A stretch of DNA of 64,000 nt from Bauldia litoralis (GTDB lineage: Bacteria; Pseudomonadota; Alphaproteobacteria; Rhizobiales; Kaistiaceae): NCBI RefSeq assembly GCF_900104485.1, contig NZ_FMXQ01000008.1:186001-250000 (forward strand), given 5' to 3'. The notes under the pieces were generated by a model that saw only the letters and a list, made by a program, of their open reading frames with translations, searched no databases and had not been told where the DNA came from. Made by a program: the position numbers and the translations under genes. This document shows, piece after piece, positions 8,543-16,512 of the stretch (the stretch's first letter is position 1; each line of letters starts with the position of its first letter).

Positions 8543-9816
8543 TGAAGCGCCCGGATTTCTCCACCGTCATGGTCGTCGGTCTCGGCTATGTCGGGCTGCC
8601 GACCGCCGCGCTCATCGCCAGCCGCGGCTTTCAGGTCATCGGGCTCGACAACAATCCCGACGTTGTCTCGACGATCAACTCCGGTCGTGTCCATATCGTC
8701 GAGGCGGATCTCGACGGACTGGTGCAGAAGGTGGTGGGCAGCGGGCTCCTGCGTGCCGTCGAGGCGCCGGTCCCGGCCGACGTTTACCTGATTGCCGTGC
8801 CGACGCCGATCACCGAGGACAAGCTGCCCAATATCGGCCTCGTGCATGACGCGGCCCGCTCGATTGCTCCGGTGCTCAAGAAGGGCGATCTGGTGATCCT
8901 AGAGTCGACTTCTCAGATCGGGACGACCGAGGCGATCTCCGAACTGCTCGGCGAACTCCGGCCCGACCTGTCGATGCCGACCGCTGTCGGCGAGGCGGCC
9001 GATGTGTCCGTAGCCTATTGCCCGGAGCGGATCCTGCCCGGTCGCGTCCTGGCCGAGCTGGTCTCGAACGACCGGTGCATCGGCGGTATCTCGCGGCGCT
9101 GCGCGCGGCGGGCCCAGCGCTTCTACACCACCTTCGTCCGCGGCACCTGCTTTCGCACCACGGCGCGCACCGCGGAATTCGTCAAGCTGGCCGAGAATTC
9201 CTTCCGCGATACCAATATCGCCCTGGCCAACGAACTGTCCCTGATCTGCGAGCGCTTCGGCATCGACACCTGGGAAGCGGTCGGCCTCGCCAACCGGCAT
9301 CCACGGGTCAATATCCTCAAGCCGGGACCGGGCGTCGGCGGCCACTGCATCGCCGTCGATCCGTGGTTCATGGTCGCCTCCGCGCCGGATCTCGCCAACG
9401 TCATCCGCACCGCCCGCGTCGTCAACGACGGGCGCGTCGCGCATACGGTCGAGCGGTGTATCGAGGTCATCGAGCGCGGCGACGCCGATGCGCCGATCGC
9501 CTGTTTCGGGCTCGCCTACAAGGCCGATATCGACGACCTTCGGGAGAGCCCGGCGCTCGATATCGCCACCGAGCTTTGCCGGCGCTATGGCAGCCGCATC
9601 AGGATCGTCGAGCCCAACATCCAGACGCTGCCGAAGGACCTCGCCGCTCTTGGCGCCGAACTGACGGACACGGACAGCGCGCTGGCGGCTGGCGGCATCC
9701 TGCTGCTCCTCGTCGACCACGAGGAATTCAAGATGATCGCTCCGGAAGAGCGGGCTGGCGCCTTGACCTACGACTCCCGCGGCATTTGGCGGGCGACCGA
9801 AGCGGCCGTCGATTGA
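8542..9816 (+). CDS. wecC: UDP-N-acetyl-D-mannosamine dehydrogenase (WecC-type)
   Basis: This 424-residue member of the UDP-glucose/GDP-mannose dehydrogenase family oxidises UDP-ManNAc to UDP-ManNAcA in two NAD-dependent steps. The N-terminal Rossmann motif is VVGLGYVGLPTAALIAS. The nucleotide-sugar region contains VAYCPERILPGR, the substrate helix FVKLAENSFRDTNIALANEL, and the catalytic Cys in GPGVGGHCIAVDPWF. CFGLAYKADIDDLRESPA near the end is the C-terminal binding signature. HCIAVDP and the CPERILPG variant fit WecC rather than UDP-glucose dehydrogenase. It is coupled to wecB by a one-base overlap. Confidence 0.93.
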   Translation: MKRPDFSTVMVVGLGYVGLPTAALIASRGFQVIGLDNNPDVVSTINSGRVHIVEADLDGLVQKVVGSGLLRAVEAPVPADVYLIAVPTPITEDKLPNIGLVHDAARSIAPVLKKGDLVILESTSQIGTTEAISELLGELRPDLSMPTAVGEAADVSVAYCPERILPGRVLAELVSNDRCIGGISRRCARRAQRFYTTFVRGTCFRTTARTAEFVKLAENSFRDTNIALANELSLICERFGIDTWEAVGLANRHPRVNILKPGPGVGGHCIAVDPWFMVASAPDLANVIRTARVVNDGRVAHTVERCIEVIERGDADAPIACFGLAYKADIDDLRESPALDIATELCRRYGSRIRIVEPNIQTLPKDLAALGAELTDTDSALAAGGILLLLVDHEEFKMIAPEERAGALTYDSRGIWRATEAAVD

Positions 9817-9883
9817 GCGGCATCCCGGCCCGAACCGAATGATGACCGCTCGGTTGGTTCCGCGCTCCGGATGGAGACATCAG

Positions 9884-10606
9884 GTGAAGGCACCCGTCAC
9901 GCTCATGCGCGCGATTGCTATCGCCGCGGCAGGCATGGTTCTGGCGAATCCCACACTCGCGGGCCCCGCCAACGGAACAGTCCTGGTGCTGCCGTCGCCG
10001 AACGGCGATTCGACCTATGCTTTTGGTGTGCAGACCTCCGACAAGCCGTGGAGCATCGAGACGCCCGCGGCCGGCGCGCTTCGGTTCGAGGTGAAGGCCG
10101 GCGACCGCTGGCCGAACGATGCGCCGGGAAGGGAGCGAAGCGAGATCGCCGCGGCGGCCATCTATCCGCCGGGCGAAGACATTGCCGTGTCCTATGATTT
10201 CACGATCGAACCAGGTGTGGCGAGTTCCGCCAAGTGGCTGGTCGCCGGTCAGTTTCACGCCAACGATCGCCAGACGCCGCCGCCTTTTGCCGTCGAGATG
10301 CGCGGCGAGAAGCTGGCGATCGCGATCCGCTACAGGCGAGCCGAGGATGACGCGATCCAGTCGCAATACATCTACAGCGATCCAAAGGACCTGGAGCGCG
10401 GTCGGCCTTACGCGATGCAGATCGAGGCGCGGTTCAGCACAACCGACGGAGCTCTGCGCGTGCTTCGCGACGGCATCGAGATCGTCAGCTATCGCGGACC
10501 GCTTGGCTATGACAACGGCGTCTACTGGAAGCAGGGGGTCTATCGGTCGTCGGCCGATGAACCGATCGCAGCGACATACCGAAACCTGAGGTTCTCGCCC
10601 GGTTGA
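9884..10606 (+). CDS. Heparin lyase I-like secreted polysaccharide lyase
   Basis: This roughly 240-residue protein is predicted secreted, with signal peptide APVTLMRAIAIAAAGMVLA and a likely cut near NPTLAG. It has a concanavalin-like beta-jelly-roll of the heparin lyase I type. Visible blocks are DAPGRERSEIAAA, WLVAGQFHANDRQTPPPFAV, and the C-terminal YDNGVYWKQGVYRSS, which is characteristic of the family. The GTG at 9884 has GGAG seven bases upstream and is preferred; ATG 9839 in the same frame has no ribosome site. Lying directly after wecC, it probably cleaves the polymer made by this locus, perhaps controlling chain length or release. The substrate is not known. Confidence 0.8.
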   Translation: MKAPVTLMRAIAIAAAGMVLANPTLAGPANGTVLVLPSPNGDSTYAFGVQTSDKPWSIETPAAGALRFEVKAGDRWPNDAPGRERSEIAAAAIYPPGEDIAVSYDFTIEPGVASSAKWLVAGQFHANDRQTPPPFAVEMRGEKLAIAIRYRRAEDDAIQSQYIYSDPKDLERGRPYAMQIEARFSTTDGALRVLRDGIEIVSYRGPLGYDNGVYWKQGVYRSSADEPIAATYRNLRFSPG

Positions 10607-10823
10607 GGCAACCAGAAGGGCATGGATGAGGCGGGGCGCTTTCAACCTTGAGCGCGGTCCATAGCCGGCAAATCAGGTCGCGATTCATCCGGTGATTTTG
10701 CCTGCGTTGGGGAGGCTGCCAGTTTCTCTACGATTTTAACCAACTTTTCAGGATTGAGTCCAAGTCGGCGACTTCTCGTACTAACAATCGTCATCGAACC
10801 CGACGACGAAAAAGGGTTTCCCA

Positions 10824-12323
10824 GTGGCACACACACTCGACAATCAAGGAACCGCAGTCGCAGGCCCGGCCTCGCCGAGGGCGCGCAGCTATGCGGAGGC
10901 CCGGGCGGCCAGCGGGTTGGCGGTCGAACGTGGGCGGCTGGTCGATCGTCGTGTCTCGGATGGCACAGTTGCCGTCGATATCGGTCATCTCGGCGGATGG
11001 CTGCGCCGGGGTCTGGTGGTTCTGTTCCTCTTGGCCATTCTCGGAGCGGTTGCCGGCTTTCTCTTCGCGACGATGACCAAGCCGATCTACACGGTGTCGA
11101 CCGACATCCTGGTCGATCCGACCAACCTGCAGGTCGTGCAGGACGACCTCTTTTCGCCGAACGTCCAGAACAATTCCCAGCTTCTAAGCGTCGACAGCAA
11201 GCTCCGCGTCCTGACGTCGCGGAACGTCCTCCAGCGCGTCGTTGCCGGCCTCGGCCTGCAGAACGACCCGGAGTTCGTCGATAACACCCCGTCCTTCTTC
11301 AGTATCGCTCGCCTGCTTGGCCAGGAGCGTCCGGCCGGCCGGCCCGAGGATACGGCGATCATGGCGCTGGCCGAACGGGTCAAGGCATCGCGCGACGAGC
11401 GGTCCTTCGTGGTGACGCTGTCGGTCTCGTCAGAGGATCCGCAGAAAGCCATCCTTATCTCCGAGGCGTTGGCCCAATCCTTCAAGGAAGAACTGGCGCT
11501 CGCCGAATCGACCAGCGCGTCGCGCACCGCGGCATCGCTTAACGGTCGGCTGGCGTCTCTCAGGGAAGAGGTCGATGTGGCCGAACAGGCGGTGGCGCGC
11601 TTCACCAACGAGCACGGACTGCAGTCGAGCGGCGACGAGTTGACCAGTACCCGCGAGATGACCGAGTTCAATGCCCTGAAGGTCGCAGCGCAGGGGCGCC
11701 TGATCGAAGCGCGGACGCGATATGAGGCGCTGGTATCCGATAGCGCCGACCCGACCGGCAACGCCGCGGTCCTGCAATCCGAGACCATTTCGCTGCTCAA
11801 GGCCCAGCAGTCGCTCCTGATGCAGAGGGCCGGTGGGCAAGCGCTCGCCTACGGGCCGCGGCATCCCGAGAGGCTGGCACTGGAGCGGCAGCTGGCGGAT
11901 ATCGACAAGGCAATTGCCGACGAGACGAAGCGGATCGTCGAGGCGGCGCGGATCGAACTGGCGGAGGCCGAGGCGACGGTGGCCGCGCTCTCGGATCGTG
12001 CCGACGAGAGTCGGTCGACCGTCGCGACGGATAACGGGGCCGAGGTCGAACTGCGCGCCCTGCAGCGCGAAGCCGCCGCCAAGGTCTCGGTCTATGAGGC
12101 ATTTCTTTCGCGGGCACGCGAGATCACCGAACGCGAGCAACTCGACACGACGAATATCCGGGTCATCTCGAGCGCGGTGCCGCCGACCACGCGAAGCTGG
12201 CCGCCGAGCACCGCCATTGCGACCGCCGCCGGCGGGCTTCTCGGCCTGGCACTGGGCGTCATGCTGGTCATCGCTTTCGGGCTGGCGCGGGACATGCGTC
12301 GCAGCCAGCAACGTGGCGCCTAG
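10824..12323 (+). CDS. GumC/Wzz-family polysaccharide co-polymerase (no kinase domain)
   Basis: This 499-residue inner-membrane protein sets chain length and couples polymerisation to export. The first transmembrane segment lies near residues 62-82 (LVVLFLLAILGAVAGFLFA), followed by a Wzz domain (TKPIYTVSTDILVDPTNLQV). A long coiled-coil periplasmic region spans roughly 180-440, and a second membrane helix near 464-485 (ATAAGGLLGLALGVMLVIAF) follows a Pro-rich PPTTRSWPPS segment. The sequence ends soon after this helix, so there is no cytoplasmic BY-kinase with Walker motifs, and no separate kinase gene is seen in the locus. The start is GTG 10824 after a 217-base gap. Confidence 0.88.
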   Translation: MAHTLDNQGTAVAGPASPRARSYAEARAASGLAVERGRLVDRRVSDGTVAVDIGHLGGWLRRGLVVLFLLAILGAVAGFLFATMTKPIYTVSTDILVDPTNLQVVQDDLFSPNVQNNSQLLSVDSKLRVLTSRNVLQRVVAGLGLQNDPEFVDNTPSFFSIARLLGQERPAGRPEDTAIMALAERVKASRDERSFVVTLSVSSEDPQKAILISEALAQSFKEELALAESTSASRTAASLNGRLASLREEVDVAEQAVARFTNEHGLQSSGDELTSTREMTEFNALKVAAQGRLIEARTRYEALVSDSADPTGNAAVLQSETISLLKAQQSLLMQRAGGQALAYGPRHPERLALERQLADIDKAIADETKRIVEAARIELAEAEATVAALSDRADESRSTVATDNGAEVELRALQREAAAKVSVYEAFLSRAREITEREQLDTTNIRVISSAVPPTTRSWPPSTAIATAAGGLLGLALGVMLVIAFGLARDMRRSQQRGA

Positions 12324-12428
12324 CCGCTCGAGGACGTACCCCGGTCGCAGGACGAGGCGGCCCGGACCTTCCAACATTGCCCAGGGCGCCAGCCCTGCCG
12401 GTCCCGACATCGAGGTCGCAGATTCGCC

Positions 12429-13754
12429 GTGAAGGCTCTGATCCGATCATCCGTCATCGTCACCGGAATCCGGGGCGTCGGCATCGTGCTGCAGAGCCTG
12501 GTCCTGCTCTTCCTGGCCCGGACTTTGCCGGTCCATGACCTTGGCATCTTTGCTCTATTCTATGCCGGTTTCGGCATCGCGCGCATTCTCGGGCCTCTCG
12601 GCGCCGACCAGGTGACGATGCGGCGGGCGGCGGTCGCCGGCGGCGCGTTCGACGAAGAGCTTCACCGCGTCCTCAACACCTCCTTCGTCCTTGTCGTCGG
12701 CGTCAATGCGGCCGTCGCGGCGCTGCTCGCCGCCGTCGCCTTCCTCGCCTTCCCGTCGCTTCTGGCGAATACGGGCCTCTCAACCCCGCAGCTCCTGATT
12801 GTCGCCGCTTCGCTGCCGGCCTTCGCGATCATCGGGCTGATGACCTATCAACTGCGCGGCTTCAATCTCAACGCTCTGGCGCAGTTTCCCGACAGTATCG
12901 TGCTGCAACTGGCGCTTGGCGGCAGCGTTGCCGTCTTTTCGCTTCTCGGGCATCTCGATCTCGCCACGGCCTTGCTGTCGCTGGTCGGTGCGGCATGGCT
13001 GGTCGTGATCATCTATCTGGCGATCCGCCTCCGGCTTGGAGTCGACCTGAGCATCGGGCCGCGTTGGGCGACCACGAAGTCGCTGTTTCGGGAAAGCCGC
13101 GCGGTTCTCTACGCGCTGAGCGTCACCACCATCTCGGGCCGGGTGCCGCTCCTCCTTTCGGCGCCGCTGCTCGGATCGGCCGCGACGGCCATTTTCGATC
13201 TCGCGGCACGTTTCGGCAGCGTTCCGTCCATCACCACGTCGGCAGTGACAGCGGCCTTCTCGCCCCGATTCGCGGAGCTGGCGCACGCCCGTCAATGCGG
13301 GACGCTCTCCCGAACGCTTTCGGTGTCGTCGCTCGTCGCGGTGGCGCCCGCGCTTCTCTGCTTCGTCGTCATCGCCGTGGCGGCGCCATACCTGATCGAG
13401 GCCGTGCTGCCGCCGGTCTACGGGCACATCTATGTGCCGATGCTGGTGGTCTGCGCGGCGGCGACCGTCAATGCCTGCTTCGGCGTCACCAGCAGCCTCC
13501 TGTTCATGGCCGGGCAAAGCCATGTGGTGCGGAACTTCTCCTTCGCCCAACTGGCGACGGTCTGCATCCTGACTCCGCCGCTTGCGCTGGCTTTCGGACC
13601 GCTCGGTCTGGCCTGCGTGGCGCTGGCCAGTTCGATCGTCCGCGATCTCGGCATGGCGATCTGGGCAAGCCGGACATTCGGGATCGCGCCGCCGCCGTTC
13701 GGGATCCGCCGCACCGGGCAGCCGCAAATTCGAGAATCCGGCGAGCTCGCCTGA
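12429..13754 (+). CDS. Wzx-type oligosaccharide flippase
   Basis: This 441-residue integral membrane protein of the MOP/polysaccharide biosynthesis family has about 12-14 hydrophobic helices. The N-terminus has SSVIVTGIRGVGIVLQSLVL and FLARTLPVHDLGIFALFY, and the conserved LGPLGADQVTMRR follows. It would move undecaprenyl-linked repeat units across the inner membrane. The start is GTG 12429, shortly after the co-polymerase gene. The C-terminal tail is short and cytoplasmic. The gene is convergent with the next glycosyltransferase, with an 18-base gap. Confidence 0.87.
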   Translation: MKALIRSSVIVTGIRGVGIVLQSLVLLFLARTLPVHDLGIFALFYAGFGIARILGPLGADQVTMRRAAVAGGAFDEELHRVLNTSFVLVVGVNAAVAALLAAVAFLAFPSLLANTGLSTPQLLIVAASLPAFAIIGLMTYQLRGFNLNALAQFPDSIVLQLALGGSVAVFSLLGHLDLATALLSLVGAAWLVVIIYLAIRLRLGVDLSIGPRWATTKSLFRESRAVLYALSVTTISGRVPLLLSAPLLGSAATAIFDLAARFGSVPSITTSAVTAAFSPRFAELAHARQCGTLSRTLSVSSLVAVAPALLCFVVIAVAAPYLIEAVLPPVYGHIYVPMLVVCAAATVNACFGVTSSLLFMAGQSHVVRNFSFAQLATVCILTPPLALAFGPLGLACVALASSIVRDLGMAIWASRTFGIAPPPFGIRRTGQPQIRESGELA

Positions 13755-13772
13755 TGGGCCAGGCGCGCCGGG

Positions 13773-14894
13773 TCAGTGCCTGCTGTCGGCCAGGCACGCC
13801 GCGTAGAGCGCCGCCATGCGCGTCGCATAGCCGTTGACGTCAAATCCTTCCAGGAATGCGGTTCGGGCGCCGTTGGACAGCAAGCGCCGGAGGTCGGCAT
13901 CGGAGATCACGCGGCCCAACGCGTCGGCCAGTGCCTCGACATCGCCGGGCGGGACCAGGAGGCCGGAGACACCGTTATCGATCGCCTCGCCGATGGCGCC
14001 GACCGGTGTCGACACTACGGTCAACCCGTAGGCCATGCCTTCCAGCACCGACATCGGCAGCCCTTCGTGATGCGACGGCAGCACCATGATATCCGCGGAC
14101 GAGAGCAGTTCGCGCACTGTGTCGGGGCCAACCCATCCGGGAAATGCGATGCGATCGCCGATGCCGCGCTCGGCGGCCGCAGTGCGGTATGCCTCGATGT
14201 CTCCGTCGCCGGCGAGCACCGCCGTCCAGGACAGGGCTGCGATCCGTGGCGTCGCGAGCGCCTCGATCAGTTCGGGAACGCCCTTGCCCTGGCCGAGCCG
14301 CCCGAGGAAGAGGATCTTCGGCGGTTTGGAGGCGTCCTCTCGGCGCTCGATGATGGCCGGGCCGGGGACCGCGTTGTGCATGACGACGACCCGATCCGGA
14401 TCGATGCCGACCTCGTCGACAACGAAGGCGCGCCATTCGGCGCCGAGGACGACGACGCGGGCGGCACGGGTCAGCATGCTGCGGGTGAAGGCCCGGACCG
14501 GGCGCGGCAGGCCACGATAGAAGTGGTGATAGCGGCCACTGTGGATATGCACGAGATAGGGAGCGCCGACCATCCGGGCGACCAGTGCGATGATCGACTT
14601 GCGCGCCGTGCTGGCGCCGACCGAGACATTGATGTGGAGGATATCGGCCTTGGCCGTAGCGAAAAGCCAGGCAACCACCGCGGCGGCCCGCATGAGAAAG
14701 AATGGCGACCAGACGAGGCTGCCGGTGCCACGCGGATCGACGATCCTCACCTGCGGTGCGTCAGGCCGTTGCTCGAAGGCAGTCGCCAGGTAGTCCATCG
14801 CCCGGCTGATCCCTCCCTCGAAGTGTCGCCCGCCGGGGCAGACGATGACGGCGCGGATCTTTGTCGGACCGGGCGAGGCGGTGTCCTGGACCAT
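13773..14894 (-). CDS. Glycosyltransferase family 4 protein
   Basis: This 373-residue GT-B fold glycosyltransferase has an N-terminal acceptor domain with ILHINVSVGASTARKSII and APYLVHIHSGRYHHFY. The C-terminal donor domain has ILFLGRLGQGKGVPELIEAL, AGDGDIEAYR, and the EX7E-like signature PSHHEGLPMSVLEGMAYGL. It most likely adds one sugar to the lipid-linked repeat unit. The start MVQDTASPG at 14894 is chosen because the upstream in-frame codons to 15239 read as an unlikely, arginine-rich, non-homologous sequence. The gene is convergent with the flippase and divergent from the Wzy gene. Confidence 0.87.
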   Translation of the reverse strand: MVQDTASPGPTKIRAVIVCPGGRHFEGGISRAMDYLATAFEQRPDAPQVRIVDPRGTGSLVWSPFFLMRAAAVVAWLFATAKADILHINVSVGASTARKSIIALVARMVGAPYLVHIHSGRYHHFYRGLPRPVRAFTRSMLTRAARVVVLGAEWRAFVVDEVGIDPDRVVVMHNAVPGPAIIERREDASKPPKILFLGRLGQGKGVPELIEALATPRIAALSWTAVLAGDGDIEAYRTAAAERGIGDRIAFPGWVGPDTVRELLSSADIMVLPSHHEGLPMSVLEGMAYGLTVVSTPVGAIGEAIDNGVSGLLVPPGDVEALADALGRVISDADLRRLLSNGARTAFLEGFDVNGYATRMAALYAACLADSRH

Positions 14895-15231
14895 GTGGGG
14901 CGAGCCGGTATTCCTGTCGGGCCAGAGGCCGGAAATGCCTGGACGCAGACCCGGTCGAAGCGGATCTCCGATGCCTTCCACCGTAGCCGCGAGGTCTGAA
15001 TATTTCCTTTGGTCTCGCGCGAAAAGGCGCAGCGAAGGCCGCTTGCAGTGATCGCGCCATCGGCGTTCGCGGGCCGATTGCCTGGTTAAACATGTTTGCC
15101 GAAAAGCTAACGGGCTCCCTAAAGCAAGCGTAGAATATGAGGGATTTTCATGAGCCGACGGCAGGCGACCAAAGCCGGCATCCACGTTGGCGATCGAGCC
15201 CAGGGCGGCGATGTGAATCGGCGCGGCAGTC
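14895..15231. promoter_or_regulatory. Divergent intergenic region between GT4 and Wzy genes
   Basis: This 337-base region holds no supported gene. The palindrome AAACATGTTT lies at 15088-15097, and an AT-rich segment with TAGAATAT near 15130 could be a -10 element for the Wzy gene. No clear -35 partner was recognised. A 22-codon open frame starting near 15150 has no supporting features. Confidence 0.4.
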
Positions 15232-16446
15232 ATGACCACCTATGACGATACCTTAGCAGGAACGGGCGGGCAGAGGCTGGTTCTCCGCATCTGGGGGCCG
15301 GTGACGCTGCTCTTCGTCGCCAGCGCCGTCCACACGCTCGCCTTTCCCTTCACCTCTGAGGCGATGGGCTATGCCATCGCCGGTGTGGTCGGACTGGCGC
15401 TGGTGCTGACCGCGATCCTGCCGGCCTATGCCGATGGCCGGCTCGAATTCGACGGACGCAAGGTCTGGTACCTGGTCATGCTGGTCGCGACAGCGATCGG
15501 CTTCTTCTTCCGGATCGCCAACGAGGCGACGGTGTTCGAATTCGTTACCAGTCTCATCCGGGTGCAGACGGCGCTCGCCGCGCTCATCTTCTTCACCTCC
15601 ACCAGTGGAACCCTCGCCGTCCGTCCGGCGATCGTGACCTACGCCGCGATCGTGGCCATTGCCGTTGCGATGACGGCCTCTTTCGGTCTGTATGACTATG
15701 CCGGCATCGCGCGTCCCTATCCCTTCACCGGGGTCGGTGGCGTCCACCCCAGTGCCTATGCGGTCGCGGCGGCGCTGGTTGGCACCATCGTCTTCAAGAT
15801 GCGCGGGGCGATCGGCTGGAAGCTGGCCATGCTTCTCGGTGCCCCGCTGCTCGGCTTGCTCCTGGCGTTCCAGGTGCGGACGACATGGATGATGATGCTG
15901 GCCTTCGTCAGCGTTCTCCTCATTGCCGCGATCCGTCGCCGCGTTGATCAACGAGCGTTCTCCGCGATGCTCGGCATTTCGCTAGCGGTGATTGTCATCG
16001 TTGTCGCGCTGCTGATGGTGTTCGGCCTCGGCGGGTTCGACCTCACCAACTTTTCGAGCGGTCGAACCAGCGTCTATGTCGAGCGCCTCCAACTGATCGC
16101 CCAGCGGCCCTGGCCCGAGATACTGTTCGGCACCGGTGTCGGGTCCGACAGCCTGCGCAGCGCGACCTGGTGGTGGGAGGAGAAGGATTCCCACAACGAC
16201 TTCCTGCGGATCGTCGTCGAGCAGGGTGTCATCTGCGTCGTGGCGGTGGCGGCCATCCTGATCGGATCGGCGCGGCGGTTGACGGATACGGTCCAGTTCG
16301 CCGTTTTCGCCGCCCTGGTCTCCGGGTCGCTGCTCAGCAACGGTCTGCTGGATCGGCCATTGCTCGCCGTGCTCTTCGTCAGCACGCTGGCCATTCGGGA
16401 CAGGCGGCCGGACGCCAGGGGTCGGATGCCCGTGGCCGGCGACTGA
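15232..16446 (+). CDS. O-antigen ligase/Wzy-type polysaccharide polymerase
   Basis: This 404-residue polytopic membrane protein has about ten helices. The Wzy_C/O-antigen ligase signature is in the second half: a periplasmic loop with SSGRTSVYVERLQLIAQRPW, then FGTGVGSDSLRS and the DSHNDFLRIVVEQG motif, in which the Arg and His are the functional residues of the family. In a cluster that also has Wzx and a GumC/Wzz protein, this is best read as the repeat-unit polymerase rather than a lipopolysaccharide ligase. No strong ribosome site precedes ATG 15232. Confidence 0.85.
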   Translation: MTTYDDTLAGTGGQRLVLRIWGPVTLLFVASAVHTLAFPFTSEAMGYAIAGVVGLALVLTAILPAYADGRLEFDGRKVWYLVMLVATAIGFFFRIANEATVFEFVTSLIRVQTALAALIFFTSTSGTLAVRPAIVTYAAIVAIAVAMTASFGLYDYAGIARPYPFTGVGGVHPSAYAVAAALVGTIVFKMRGAIGWKLAMLLGAPLLGLLLAFQVRTTWMMMLAFVSVLLIAAIRRRVDQRAFSAMLGISLAVIVIVVALLMVFGLGGFDLTNFSSGRTSVYVERLQLIAQRPWPEILFGTGVGSDSLRSATWWWEEKDSHNDFLRIVVEQGVICVVAVAAILIGSARRLTDTVQFAVFAALVSGSLLSNGLLDRPLLAVLFVSTLAIRDRRPDARGRMPVAGD

Positions 16447-16512
16447 GCCACCCGGACTGGTCGCTGCAAGCCGACGACATTCTCGCAGATCCCGGCGCAG
16501 ATGATGCGGGCG

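Noticed and set aside
14895-15239. N-terminal extension of the GT4 glycosyltransferase to 15239
   Set aside because: The added residues show no glycosyltransferase features, and the family N-terminus begins just after the Met at 14894.
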